Source: Polyangiaceae bacterium (GTDB lineage Bacteria; Myxococcota_A; Polyangia; Polyangiales; Polyangiaceae). Taken from it: a stretch of 64,000 bases of DNA. Shown here piece by piece: positions 45,454-55,298 of this stretch; the first letter of the stretch is position 1, and each line of letters opens with the position of its first letter. The stretch is taken from contig JADJXL010000003.1 in the NCBI GenBank assembly GCA_016715885.1, positions 366,195 to 430,194 of the forward strand, written 5' to 3'. The position numbers and the translations under genes were made by a program. The notes under the pieces were generated by a model. It was given only the letters and a program-made list of their open reading frames with translations, was not told where the DNA came from and ran no database searches.

Positions 45454-46680
45454 GTGCGTTGCCAGCGCTCGCCGGCTTGGTGCCGGGGCCGTCGCATAGA
45501 CGCGGCCTTCGTGCTGGCAAGCCTGCTCGCGCTGAATGCGTCCTGCACGGCCAAAGCACGATCCGCGGCGGCCCCGGGCAGCGTCCATCGTGAAGCGGCG
45601 TTGCAGGATGCTCGGCAAGCTGCGCTGGACGGTGATTTCGACGAATCGCGGCGCATCTACGGGGAGCTGCTCGGGCGAAACGCACGCGATGACGAAGCGC
45701 GAGCGGGCCTTGGGCGGGTGCATGCGTGGAGTGGCGAGTACGACCGCGCCGAAGAGCTTCATCGTGACGTATTGGCGCGGCATCCGAGCGACGACGACGT
45801 GCGAGCGGGGCTTTTCAACGTGCTCGTGTGGGACCATCGGTGGAACGATGCGGAGCGGCTCTTGGACGAGGCGCCAAATCAGGGCACACCGGGCCTTTTG
45901 GCATTGCGCGCGCGGCTTTTGCATGCCGACGGCAACGTCACGAAAGCTCGCACGCTCATTGAAAAAGCGGAACGACTCGCGCCGAACGACGCCGACATTC
46001 GGGCATTGCGGTATCGCATGTACACGCGTTCGGCGCGAGTGACGACACGGGGGCTCGTCTTTAGGAACGGCTCGCCAGCGCTCGGGCAAGTGGACGTGAG
46101 TTTGTCGCAGTCGATCCATCGATTGCGACTTTCGTTCGATACGGAGCAAGGCGGCCGGCCCATGTCGCTGTCAGGTGACTGGGCCTATGGCGCAACGTAC
46201 GGCGGAGGCGCCCATTTGACATTTGCGCCGGGATTGTCGTTCGGAGCAGAAGCCGCATTCGGCGCGCCGGCCAATGCAGTGCCCGTCGTGCGCGTTCGTA
46301 GTCAGGTCACCCTGCCCTTCCGCCCGTGGCTTTCGAGCAGTCTTGCATATACGTTTCGCCGTTTTGCGGATGCCGTCGAAACGCATGGAGCGAGCCCATC
46401 GATCGGGCTGACATTGCGTGGCGAATTGCGAATCGATGCGACGTATTGGCTGACGCACGTGCGCTTGCGGGACCGCGAGGACGAAGCGTCGAGCCGATGG
46501 ATCCATGCGGTTGGGGTATCCGTGGGGCGAACGGTTTTGCCGTGGCTCGATGTGCGAGGGGGATATGCCCACGGAGCGGAAGCCGAACGATTGCCGGCCG
46601 TGTTTCAGCTCCTGGATCTTGTGAATGATTCATTTTACGTGGGTGTGCGAATGACGCCCGTAGGGTTATTTCTCCATTGA
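45454..46680 (+). CDS. TPR plus outer-membrane beta-barrel (YaiO-like) protein
   Basis: A 408-residue exported protein from GTG 45454. The signal ends at LALNASC. Residues 50-190 are TPR repeats (DGDFDESRRIYGELLGRNAR, GRVHAWSGEYDRAEELHRDV). The last 210 residues are antiparallel beta strands with aromatic/Gly alternation, ending FYVGVRMTPVGLFLH, like the YaiO family of outer-membrane barrels often linked to exopolysaccharide. It runs opposite to the SEC-C gene; the two starts are about 90 bp apart. Transport function is inference. Confidence 0.75.
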   Translation: MRCQRSPAWCRGRRIDAAFVLASLLALNASCTAKARSAAAPGSVHREAALQDARQAALDGDFDESRRIYGELLGRNARDDEARAGLGRVHAWSGEYDRAEELHRDVLARHPSDDDVRAGLFNVLVWDHRWNDAERLLDEAPNQGTPGLLALRARLLHADGNVTKARTLIEKAERLAPNDADIRALRYRMYTRSARVTTRGLVFRNGSPALGQVDVSLSQSIHRLRLSFDTEQGGRPMSLSGDWAYGATYGGGAHLTFAPGLSFGAEAAFGAPANAVPVVRVRSQVTLPFRPWLSSSLAYTFRRFADAVETHGASPSIGLTLRGELRIDATYWLTHVRLRDREDEASSRWIHAVGVSVGRTVLPWLDVRGGYAHGAEAERLPAVFQLLDLVNDSFYVGVRMTPVGLFLH

Positions 46681-46889
46681 ACCGCTGTACGGACTTGCAT
46701 TGCGAGGTCCAAAGGGCGGCGCGCGTCAAGTGCAACATACGTTCGAGCTTGGGATCGTGGTGCGGCACTGATACGTGACAGCCAGCATACTGTTTTGTTA
46801 ATCACACATCACCGACGCACAATGTCGGAAAAGACCACAAGCGAGGGATGACACGCGCGCCGTTTGCATGTATCATCACGCTCATTCCA

Positions 46890-48117
46890 ATGATTGCGCC
46901 CTCCAAACGCCTCCACGGCTTGTTTACATCGCCCATTTCGGCCGCTTTGTTTCTGCTCACGGGCGTGAGCCTCCTGAGCCCTGCATGCTCACTCGATTCG
47001 ATGGGTACTGCACCCGTCAGTCTCTTCGGCGCCTCCACCACAGGCTCGGGCGGAGCTGCGGGAGGCGACACGTCCAGCAGCGCATCGACCGGAGGCGCAG
47101 GCGGAAGCGGCGGAATGAATGACACCGCGTCGAGCAGCGGCGGAGGCGGCGGGTCGATGCCGGTCATTCCTTACGCGTATCGACGGCGTCTCCACATTCA
47201 GGCGCAAGCGTCGGCGATTCCCAGCGATTACTCCATCGTCGTCCCGCTCGACCACTGGTCGCTCACGGGGCAATCCAAGTCGCTGCTGACGGGCAACGAC
47301 GTGCGTATCTTCCGCGACGACGGGGGTATGCTGACGGAGCTCGACCGAGTGCTGGATCCGGTATCGTCGTGGAACGGCACGTCAACACGCTTGTGGTTCC
47401 GCACGACGGCTCCCATCGAGGCTTCGGCCGTCGACCAATCCTATTGGATTTATTACGGCGATCCGACCGCTGCAAAACCTCCTGCGGATGGGAATCGAGT
47501 GTACCTCATTTGGAACGACTTCGACGACGGCGTGGTGGACAGTGGTGGCTTTACGCTGTCGCTCATTGGTGGCGCCAAAGGAGCGGCCGCGGAAGCAGGG
47601 TCTGCGCTGACGCTTTCCGTGTCGTCGGGCGATTTGGGCCTCGTCGGACAGCTTCGTGTTTTTGCATCACGACGTGAGTGGCGATTTCGAGGCCGATACG
47701 TACGTGACGTCCATGGGAGGCGCTTTGGATGATTGGAGCAAGATGGGGGGTCTGATGATTCGGCAAAGTACGGGTGCCAAATCGCGCAATCGCATCATGT
47801 CGCCTGTTTTCAGCGCATCAGCTCGAACCAATTCCTATCGTCTCGAGGACAACGCGAGCACGGCTGAAGTGGCCATCGCTGGAACGAACCCGACGCCGGA
47901 ATATGCGCGGGTGACGCGCATGGGCAATCGATCGCGTGCATTTTATTCGGCAGACGGGTTCAATTGGCAGGAGAACGGGACCGAAATTACGTTTTCCAAA
48001 GCGCTCACCGACCCCGTGCTGATTGGAATCCCGGCGTGCAACCTCGATTCGGGGATTGGTACCGTGACCGTCGAATGGATTCGGTGCGCAAGCTCGTCGA
48101 AAACGAGCCTGTCGTGA
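46890..48117 (+). CDS. DUF2341 lipoprotein, frameshifted
   Basis: The first frame from ATG 46890 has a lipoprotein signal (lipobox LSPAC), a Gly/Ser linker and a DUF2341 jelly-roll domain (YRRRLHIQAQASAIPSDYSI, VRIFRDDGGMLTELDRVLD, YWIYYGDPTAAKP). It is interrupted at 47636-47638, where removing one G from GGG gives LASSDSFVFLHHDVSGDF. It then runs to stop 48117, covering a second concanavalin-like domain (YVTSMGGALDDWSKMGGLMI). The intact protein is about 410 residues, secreted, with a probable carbohydrate-binding role. Confidence 0.72.
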
Positions 48118-48289
48118 CGGTGCTGGCTGAAGAGAGCGGGCCATTTTGAGCGGAATGGGTGCCGTCGTTCTTTGAAGCGTGCGCTCATTGACGCACTTGA
48201 CATTGGCCGTGTCATCGCTTTTCATGGTCGGTCGTGAGGTCGACTTCATGAGCAGCTTTCAACGTTCCTTGGTCTTTCCGTTGACGTTT

Positions 48290-49056
48290 TGCGACTGCAT
48301 GCAACAGGAGCAAGCCCGCCCTGGTCGCTGCAGCGTTTTTTCTTCGGGTGCTCACCGGCACCCTCGATCAACGTCGGTGCTGGAGGCAGCGGTGGCACGG
48401 GGTCTGGTTCGGGCGGCGCAATGCAAACGAGCAGCAGTTCTTCGGAGTGGAGATCTCTTCGACGGCGGATTTGGCCCCGACGACGCCGGGCCCGAGGATG
48501 GATCGAAACCGCCCGTGCCAAACCTCGTGCCCAACGGTGACTTCTCGGCGGGCAATACGCAATTTTCCTCCGATTATAGCTACGCCGATATCAACACGGT
48601 GGAAGGCGAATACACGGTCGGAACGAATCCGCAGGCATTCAATAGCAATCTGCTGATGATTGGCGATCACACGACCGGGGACGGGTTGATGTTCATCGGT
48701 AATGGGAAGGCGACGCCCGATCGCGTGTGGTACTCCGGGCCGATTGCCGTAAATCCGGAACCAAGTATTTCTTCGAGGCCTGGGTGATGAATGCTTGTTG
48801 CCCGCCACCTTACGGGGATGGTATCAACCCCGTGGGCCCGTCGGAGCTGTCGTTTTACGCGAACGACGAGCTGCTCGGAACCCGAACTTCATCACAACTC
48901 GGCGTTTGGGAGGGGCTGAGCACGACGTGGAATTCGGGTGGCGCAACGTCCGTCACCCTGAGGCTCGTCAATGCGAATACCCAAGCATCGGGCAATGATT
49001 TCGCGGTCGACGATGTTTTCCTCGGGGTCGAATCGTCGATCCCTCCACCGAAGTGA
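48290..49056 (+). pseudogene. Secreted carbohydrate-binding-like lipoprotein, several frameshifts
   Basis: A reading assembled from three frames. A lipoprotein signal is cut near the T6 run at 48336-48341, then comes GCSPAPSINVGAGGSGGTGS. A shift near 48440-48450 leads to PNLVPNGDFSAGNTQFSSDY. The last shift, at GG 48757-48758, leads to GTKYFFEAWVMNACCPP, ending at 49056. The domain (PNGDFSAG..., then WNSGGATSVTLRLVN) is a jelly-roll carbohydrate-binding type. Three or more indels in 750 bp make it either a decayed gene or an error-prone stretch. Confidence 0.6.
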
Positions 49057-49154
49057 ACGAACCGTTCAGTGCGTAGCGCTTCGATTCTGCGAATGAAGCA
49101 AAGAACCGCGTTTTCCCTTGTAGCCCAGCCGCGCAACGTGCGATTCCGTACTCC

Positions 49155-50118
49155 ATGCAAGCAATGACGAGACGCCGCTCGGCGATGCTGGGCGCGCTGG
49201 TATTGGGCTTTGGTGGGGCATGGATGACGGGAGCGTGTGATGCCGGCACGCAGCTACCTCCGCGCGTTACGCTGCCCGACACATCAACGGAGACGCCGGA
49301 GGAATGTCCTGACGACATTGAAGATCCGTGCATGCGTTGGTACATCCCGCTCCTCAGGAAATCCGAAAGACGATCTTGCGCTACGCGCGAAGTACATCGC
49401 GGCGTTTGGCTCGCCTTGCTACATGTCCGTGAACGATACGTTCAATTGCTTCTATCAGGAGAAGGAGCTGAAGACCAAAGCGTGTAATGATGCCAAACAG
49501 ATCGCCGACCTATTTGGAGCTGCGCCGTACGACAAGAGTTACGAATGTCAACCGATCCCCGGCTCTGACGACTTCCGGCTCCAGGTGGGTCCGGATGTCG
49601 CGCACGAGATCTTCATCAGGTTCGCGAATGCGCCGCGACAAACACCGCTCGTCGTGGTCGATGGCGTCCCGACGGAGGTGAACGGGCCGTACCGGAATTT
49701 GGTCGATCCGGCAGGTGTCGCTCCAGGCAATCTGTTCGACGCCAACAGCGGGATCCCCGACGGCGATGGGGGTGTCCTTGAGCAAAGAGACTGGGTTCTC
49801 GCTGTCAACCGAAAAAAGAACGGCGGCACGATCAAGTCCGATCTTGCGGGCTTCAAGTTCCCTTGTGATTGTAAGAAGGGCAGCCCCGAGATATGCACCG
49901 AGCCGGACTTTCTCGAAGATCCGTTTGATCCTGTCGGAACGAAGCCCAATGTGCACCACGTCGTGCCCAGGAAGGACAAACGCTGCTGCCCTTGGGGCAC
50001 GAACTCGTATAAAAACGCAGCCGTCATTTCGCAGAAGCTCAACAAGTGTCTCTCGAACGACGATCCGCCGGAGGACGAGGTGAAGATACTCCACAAAGTG
50101 CCAGCGTACTCCCCGTGA
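49155..50118 (+). CDS. Lipoprotein with AHH-like nuclease domain (candidate toxin), frameshifted
   Basis: The frame from 49155 carries a lipoprotein signal (MTRRRSAMLGALVLGFGG, Cys after GA) and a Pro/Thr linker. It breaks near CCC 49346-49348. The other frame continues NPKDDLALRAKYIAAF and runs to 50118. The C-terminal 55 residues, NVHHVVPRKDKRCCPWG with NAAVISQKLNKCLSND, have the HH pair and Asn-Ala-Ala core expected of an AHH/HNH-fold nuclease. It resembles a second polymorphic toxin of the same lipoprotein-nuclease plan as 37407. The tandem-domain gene follows 67 bp later and is a candidate immunity gene. Confidence 0.65.
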
Positions 50119-50184
50119 TCCACGTGAGTACACGTTGGTCAGAACCTCGTTGACGCTCTGACCAACCCGCGGTAACGCGACCCA

Positions 50185-51813
50185 ATGATCGAGCGGGAGC
50201 ATCGGTACGGCAGCCTCGTCTTCGACCGCAATGCCATCGTGCGCGCTGCGTTGCGAGCATACCTTGAAGCCATCGTCAAGCACTCCACCCACCGAAGCCT
50301 GCCCTTGTCGTTCCCGGCCAGTGACGATCCGGAATGGAGCGGCGACCTCGAGCGGGGCGCCTTCTTTAGCGGGTCGGATGGAAACCACGAAGTCGTTGCG
50401 TGGACCGAGGAGGGCGTCGTCGGACTCGCATATGAGCTCGGCTTTGGCCCGATCGAGCAGCTCGGCCTCGCGGAGGACGACGTGACCGGCGGCCCGGAGG
50501 ACGTGCGCGCGGCGGTGACCGGCCTTCCTGCCAGGCTGGAACCCGCGTTCTCGATGGCCGCTGGCATGCTCGGGAAGGGACGCAATGCGGAGAAGCTGGC
50601 GGGTGTGGGCTTCTGGCTCGATGGCGATCGTATTGGCGGCACGCTCTTTACCGACCCGACATCTGCAGGCGCCGATCGACTCGTCATGTGGGGCTTGCTT
50701 CGACGTGGCAGGCTCCTGCCCCAGATTTATCGTCGTTCTCATCCAGACACCAGGGCGACCTTGGCAGAGCGCGACCGCGTCGAGGCCCCCATCCACGCGT
50801 TTATGGACGCAGTGGTCGATCGAAGGCTGAAAGGCCCCACGGAACTCACCGCCGAGGAGCTCGAGGCGATGCTTTACCCGCTCTCCATGCCCCCCCTCAA
50901 GCGTGTGCTCGGCACTCAACGCATGCTGGAAAAGGTCGGCATCACCTGGCCCGGTTCGCCCAAGATCCCAGACCCGCCGCCGCGGCCCAAAGGCCCCAAC
51001 CCCTTTACGCGCCCGCCCAAGACAGTGCGCTGCGGATTGTCGCGGCTCGGATATCTCGGTTTCGACCGCGATGCCATCGTCCGCGCTGCCAAGCGCGCCT
51101 ATGTGGAAGCGGTCCTCGCGCAGCTAGACCCGCTCCGGCGCTATCCGTTCACCGCCTGCATCATCCCACGGTGGAAAGGCGATCTTCAGCGAGGTGCCTT
51201 CTACACTAGCGACGGCACCGGAGACTATGAGGTCATCGCGTGGAACGAAGCCGGCATCGTGGGCCTCGCATACCAACTCGGGTATGGTCCCATCGAGCAC
51301 CTCGGCCTCGCCATCGACGCGGTGAAAGGTGGTCCGGACGACGTACGCGCGACCGTACCCGACCTTCCCGCGGATCTCGAAGCTGCGTTGGAGCTTGCCA
51401 CAAGCATGCTCGTATCTGGGCCGGTGTACGGGGAGAAGCTGGCGAGCATTGGTTTTTGGCTACGCGACGGCGAACGCCTCGGGGGCACGCTCTTCGACCG
51501 CGACGATCGAACGGTTCCCGGCGCCCGCCGCCTGGCCGAGTGGGGCCGGGTTGCATGGGGGACGCTCCACCGCCCGTCGCGGGAGCCAAACGAGCCGGTC
51601 CTGACGCAGGCCATGCTCGATCGAGCCGAGCCCATCCGAGATCTCGTCGAGGCGGTGGCCGAGCGCGCCCTCGCCGGCCCTACGCAACTGACCGCCGATG
51701 AGCTCGCGACGCTGCTCCCCACGCCGCCCGATCCCGAGCGGTTGCTTGCCGCACAGGACATGCTTCAAAAGGTGGGCATTACGTGGCCCGGTTCGCCCGA
51801 GATCCCTGAGTAG
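50185..51813 (+). CDS. Tandem-duplicated 265-residue domain protein, candidate immunity gene
   Basis: A 542-residue cytosolic protein made of two copies of one domain (residues about 8-265 and 290-542). Shared elements are FDR(N/D)AIVRAA, GDL(E/Q)RGAF, EV(V/I)AW, VGLAY(E/Q)LG(F/Y)GPIE, GLA followed by GGP(E/D)DVRA, (G/S)xGFWL, and KVGITWPGSP with IP at each C-terminus. There is no signal or catalytic motif. Two-domain repeats and position directly after the AHH-like lipoprotein suggest immunity, but this is positional inference. A hairpin terminator follows. Confidence 0.72.
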   Translation: MIEREHRYGSLVFDRNAIVRAALRAYLEAIVKHSTHRSLPLSFPASDDPEWSGDLERGAFFSGSDGNHEVVAWTEEGVVGLAYELGFGPIEQLGLAEDDVTGGPEDVRAAVTGLPARLEPAFSMAAGMLGKGRNAEKLAGVGFWLDGDRIGGTLFTDPTSAGADRLVMWGLLRRGRLLPQIYRRSHPDTRATLAERDRVEAPIHAFMDAVVDRRLKGPTELTAEELEAMLYPLSMPPLKRVLGTQRMLEKVGITWPGSPKIPDPPPRPKGPNPFTRPPKTVRCGLSRLGYLGFDRDAIVRAAKRAYVEAVLAQLDPLRRYPFTACIIPRWKGDLQRGAFYTSDGTGDYEVIAWNEAGIVGLAYQLGYGPIEHLGLAIDAVKGGPDDVRATVPDLPADLEAALELATSMLVSGPVYGEKLASIGFWLRDGERLGGTLFDRDDRTVPGARRLAEWGRVAWGTLHRPSREPNEPVLTQAMLDRAEPIRDLVEAVAERALAGPTQLTADELATLLPTPPDPERLLAAQDMLQKVGITWPGSPEIPE

Positions 51814-51859
51814 CCACAGCTAAAAGGTCGCAACTCGTTTTGCGGCGGTCATGATCCGC

Positions 51860-51879
51860 GACGGCCCCGAAAGGCCGTC
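51860..51879. terminator. Bidirectional hairpin terminator
   Basis: GACGGCC-CCGAAA-GGCCGTC is a perfect 7-bp stem with a 6-nt loop in the gap between the convergent tandem-domain gene (ends 51813) and the helical protein (ends 51913). The T run is weak on both sides. Confidence 0.6.
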
Positions 51880-51912
51880 ACGCAGCAATGATTTGATTTA
51901 CGCCGCAATCGC

Positions 51913-52401
51913 TCACGGCGTCGTGCCGGGATCCTTCCCGCCACCTTGCGCTGCTTCTTTCGTGGCTGCAGCCTGTTTGGCCGGACCATACTGGTAGTCG
52001 AGCAACGTGGCCACGGGCCCGAGCACTTCGTGCTTGTTCTCCACGCGGTCCGCGCGACGCCGTGCTTGGGCCGCGAATTCGGCCAGCAGCGTCGCGATTT
52101 CGTGCCGTCGTTGGAGACGCGTCTCATAGAGCAATTCCGTCAACTTTTGCGCCGCCGCGTGCAATTCCCCCAGATGCGCATCTTCAGCCGATAACGCCTG
52201 CAAGCGCTGAATCTCCGCGGGATTCAGTCCTGCACGCTCCACATCGGCCGCAGCGAGTTGCACCACGTGCGTCACGACGGTTTCGTACCCATCTCGCACC
52301 TTCGTCAACTGACGAACACGGTCCGGCGTGATATCGGAAAGCGGGATACCCGTCGCATCGATGATCAAATCACCGACCTTGGGATGTTTGGGATCGCTCA
52401 C
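51913..52401 (-). CDS. Helical protein of the dispersed small family (member D)
   Basis: A 162-residue protein starting at GTG 52401, set by GAAAGG about 9 nt upstream. Longer frames to 52770 run through the 105-bp repeats. It is homologous to the 39193 protein: KVGDLIIDATG at the N-terminus, AAAQKLTELLYETRLQR, and EIATLLAEFAAQARRRAD. The Gln/Ala/Lys-rich C-terminus is disordered. Function is unknown. No membrane or export signal is seen. Confidence 0.72.
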   Translation of the reverse strand: MSDPKHPKVGDLIIDATGIPLSDITPDRVRQLTKVRDGYETVVTHVVQLAAADVERAGLNPAEIQRLQALSAEDAHLGELHAAAQKLTELLYETRLQRRHEIATLLAEFAAQARRRADRVENKHEVLGPVATLLDYQYGPAKQAAATKEAAQGGGKDPGTTP

Positions 52402-52486
52402 GATGGTTGACCTTTCTCTCTGTGCGAAAGCCCAGAGTTTTCCGACCATCGCACATTTGCGAAGTGCAGTGCAAGTTCCCCGTACG

Positions 52487-52840
52487 TGCCAACTCGAAAA
52501 AGCTCGATTCCGCGGTGTGGTGTGCATCGCGCCACAAAAATCTCCCAGGTCACGACACCATTTTTGTCGCTGTCGGCAATCGTTTCCTCGGTCGATGGTC
52601 TCGGAGACTCGGCGCCGAGGAAATTTTCCTATGGGCCAAGGAGCGACGTCCTTGGCACCGAAAAATTTTTGTGTACCGAAGCACAATTGCTCCATATCGA
52701 TGGTCCCGGAGACTCGGGGCCAGGGAAATGTTCGTATGGGCCGAAGCGCTGTCCCGATCGCCCGACACAATTTTCGTAGTGCTCTGCAACATTTTCCTAG
52801 GGCGATGGATCGGAAACGTTGCTCACTACGAAAAACTCAT
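52487..52840. repeat. 105-bp direct repeats, about three degenerate copies
   Basis: The anchor TCGATGGTC(T/C)CGGAGACTCGG occurs at 52592 and 52697, and a diverged GCGATGGATCGGAAACG at 52802, each 105 bp apart. Preceding blocks are also alike (ACACCATTTTTGTCG at 52555, ACACAATTTTCGTAG at 52765). The period is 35 codons, so plus-strand frames show repeat peptides (FLGRWSRRLGA), but no gene start is present. The rest of the gap 52402-53007 is empty. Confidence 0.72.
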
Positions 52841-53007
52841 GATGATACGGAGTGGACTCCTTGTGCGATAGGAGATTTTCGTCGGCGCATGGTGGTGGTT
52901 TGCATCGATTGAGGTGACATTCTCATTGACGAATGAATCGCATGGTGGGCGATAGATGAAATTCGTTGGCTTCGAGGTGCGTGGGTGCACCCAATAGAAG
53001 GAAGCAG

Positions 53008-53187
53008 CTAGTACAAGGACAATTTCACCATGTGGCAGTTCTGCATTCGACCACACTTTTGCGCCATGTCGTTGCTCGCCCGATCTTGAGCCTGGGCTCC
53101 CGCTGCGCGAAGCGCGCGGTCGGCATCGGCGGCTTGTTGGGCGGTGACCCAAGGGGCGCAGACGGCATCGCGCAGGTCCACGCACAC
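53008..53187 (-). CDS. Small hypothetical protein, 59 aa
   Basis: The minus frame from GTG 53187 (or 53181) to TAG 53010 encodes 59 residues with a helical Ala/Gln/Arg-rich middle (VTAQQAADADRALRAAG) and two Cys near the C-terminus. The composition is coding-like, but the start codon is weak and no relative is recognised. It follows the PD-(D/E)XK gene. Confidence 0.3.
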   Translation of the reverse strand: MCVDLRDAVCAPWVTAQQAADADRALRAAGAQAQDRASNDMAQKCGRMQNCHMVKLSLY

Positions 53188-53215
53188 AAGCTGCGATCGT
53201 GGGATAGGGCAGAGA

Positions 53216-54040
53216 TCAGGCCTCGTTGAGCCCCGTAACGGCAGTCATATCCTTGTTGAACCACAGCAGCCTAACGCCCACATCTTCGAAGAACGCCTTC
53301 GCTCTCGCGCCGGGCTTCACGGGGAAGAGCACGGCGAGATCGGTTCGGGCCCGATCTTCGATCTGCCGGCGGTAATCGAAGAGTTGCCCAACCGCGAGGC
53401 GGCATGTCGGCTGCTCGCTATCTGTCTTTACCTCGACGAGCAGGTGTCGGTCGCCGTCGTACTCATGGATGAGCGCGTCAAACATGCACTCTTGCTTGGA
53501 CCCCTGCTCGACGGCCATGCCATGGGCCTCGCAGAAACTACGAAGGGCGTTGGTCATCGTGTGGTGGAGGCGGGGCATCGTGACGCTGCCGGGTTGGCGG
53601 AAGAACTCGACATCCGCATCGTCGCGCTCGTCAAGGGTCCTCGTAACCCTGGTTACAGACGTTCGACGCGGCTCTGCTTGCGAGCGAGGCTTCGCCTTGA
53701 GCGCAGCGACGACGACGGCCATGTCCGACGTGTCGAGGTCGAACGCATCCCGAATTCCGACCTGCCCGATGAGGTTCACGAAGCCATCGAACTGCTCGCT
53801 CACCGTGGCGAAACGGAGCCCGAGGACTTGGAGCTTCTCCTGGACTGCAGCTCGACTGTTGATGATGGGGGCCCGGCGGCGCTGGTCGAGACAGGCGAGC
53901 ATCGGCGTGAGGAGTGCGGCCGCCGGCATGCCACCGCCACTCCGGCGTGGAAGCGGCGGGAGATGCTCCAACATGGCATAGGCCTTACGCAACTGCCGAT
54001 CACTCGAAGCGGAAGCAACAATCTTCGCAATCTTGGCCAC
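53216..54040 (-). CDS. PD-(D/E)XK-like nuclease-fold protein, N-terminus uncertain
   Basis: A 274-residue frame from GTG 54040. The C-terminal half holds CMFDALIHEYDGDRHLLVEVK (D...ExK, the PD-(D/E)XK metal-binding core) followed by RLAVGQLFDYRRQIED and LAVLFPV, the usual helix and strand of this fold. The N-terminal half is helical. Protein-like sequence (GFVNFYAAFRNIAREWIAEH) continues upstream in the same frame to about 54230 without a start. A missing base near 54210 would join it to MCGISSDVARQDFGRE in another frame, giving about 340 residues. It could be a restriction or DNA-repair nuclease, but no methylase or helicase partner is adjacent. Confidence 0.62.
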   Translation of the reverse strand: MAKIAKIVASASSDRQLRKAYAMLEHLPPLPRRSGGGMPAAALLTPMLACLDQRRRAPIINSRAAVQEKLQVLGLRFATVSEQFDGFVNLIGQVGIRDAFDLDTSDMAVVVAALKAKPRSQAEPRRTSVTRVTRTLDERDDADVEFFRQPGSVTMPRLHHTMTNALRSFCEAHGMAVEQGSKQECMFDALIHEYDGDRHLLVEVKTDSEQPTCRLAVGQLFDYRRQIEDRARTDLAVLFPVKPGARAKAFFEDVGVRLLWFNKDMTAVTGLNEA

Positions 54041-54296
54041 TTCGCGGAGATGCTCGGCTATCCACTCGCGCGCGATGTTCCTGAACGCCGCGTAAAAATT
54101 GACGAACCCAAGCGGCTTGGCGACAGCGCGAACGATTTCGATGGGAGCACACGCCTTAGCCTCGCCGCGTCGCGCGCCTGATCGCTGCGGAAGCGCGACC
54201 TTTCCCTCGATGCGCAGTTGTTGGTGAGAGGTGACGGGTGCCTTATCTGCTCACGCCCGAAATCTTGACGTGCGACATCGCTCGAAATACCGCACA

Positions 54297-55298
54297 TCAC
54301 CACGCAATACCAATCGCTTCGCGAATACGCTGCATGAGCGGCACGGAGATGGCCCGTGCACGCTCGCGCCCTTCTGCCAAGTGCTTTTCGATGACTTCTG
54401 GATGCGCCATCAGGTCGTCGTAAATCTTCCTGGGCTCCGCAAGGAATGCCTCGAGCACTTCGTAAAGTGCCTGTTTTGCTTCGCCCCAGCCAATGCCTTT
54501 GCGATATCGATCCGCCAATGCGTCGATTTGCTCTTGTGACGCAAATGCGCTGTAAAGGAGAAAAATGGATGATGTGTGCGGATCCTTCGGTACTTCGGGC
54601 GGCGTCGAATCCGTGACGATTTTCATGATGAGCTTTCGGAGCTTCTTCGGATCGCCGAAAAGAGGAATCACGTTGTCGTAACTCTTGCTCATTTTGCGCC
54701 CATCGAGCCCCGGAATGACGGACATCTTGTCGTCGATCCAGGGCGCGGGTACCGTGAGAATCGGTCCGTAGACGGCATTGAAACTGCCGGCCATGTCGGC
54801 GGTCATTTCGATGTGCTGCGCCTGGTCTTTGCCCACGGGCACGAGGTGCGTGCCGAACATCAAAATGTCGGCTGCCATGAGCACGGGATAATTGTAAAGC
54901 CCCATGTTGACGCCCGCGTCGACGTCGACACCGGCTTCCTCGTTTTTCTGGACAATCGCCTTGTAGGCGTGAGCTCGATTCATGAGGCCCTTGCCGGTGA
55001 AGCACGAAAGCACCCAGGTGAGCTCGAAAAGCTCGGGGATGTCGGACTGCCGGAAGAATATGACCTTCGACGGATCGAGCCCGCAAGCAAGCCACGTTGC
55101 CGCGACTTCGAGCGTGCTGTCACGCATGGTCTTCTTGTCGTGGACGGTGGTGAGCGAGTGGTAGTCCGCGATGAAGTAAAGCGCATCGTGTTCGGGGTTT
55201 TGGGCAAGCTGAAGGGCGGGCTTGATCGCGCCGACGTAGTTGCCGAGGTGCGGATGCCCGGATGACTTGATGCCGGTGAGAATCGTTTTCTTGGCCAT
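54297..55298 (-). CDS. trpS: Tryptophan--tRNA ligase
   Basis: A 333-residue class I aminoacyl-tRNA synthetase. The HIGH-equivalent is GHPHLGNYVGA near the N-terminus and the KMSKS loop is GRKMSKSYDN. GLYNYPVLMAADIL and DQAQHIEMTAD are typical TrpRS positions. The length is normal. It is an isolated gene, and no trp operon or tRNA gene is nearby. Confidence 0.95.
   Translation of the reverse strand: MAKKTILTGIKSSGHPHLGNYVGAIKPALQLAQNPEHDALYFIADYHSLTTVHDKKTMRDSTLEVAATWLACGLDPSKVIFFRQSDIPELFELTWVLSCFTGKGLMNRAHAYKAIVQKNEEAGVDVDAGVNMGLYNYPVLMAADILMFGTHLVPVGKDQAQHIEMTADMAGSFNAVYGPILTVPAPWIDDKMSVIPGLDGRKMSKSYDNVIPLFGDPKKLRKLIMKIVTDSTPPEVPKDPHTSSIFLLYSAFASQEQIDALADRYRKGIGWGEAKQALYEVLEAFLAEPRKIYDDLMAHPEVIEKHLAEGRERARAISVPLMQRIREAIGIAW

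Noticed and set aside
53144..54181. 345-residue plus-strand frame opposite the PD-(D/E)XK-like gene
   Set aside because: No ribosome site and no protein-like pattern; the minus strand has the D...ExK motif.
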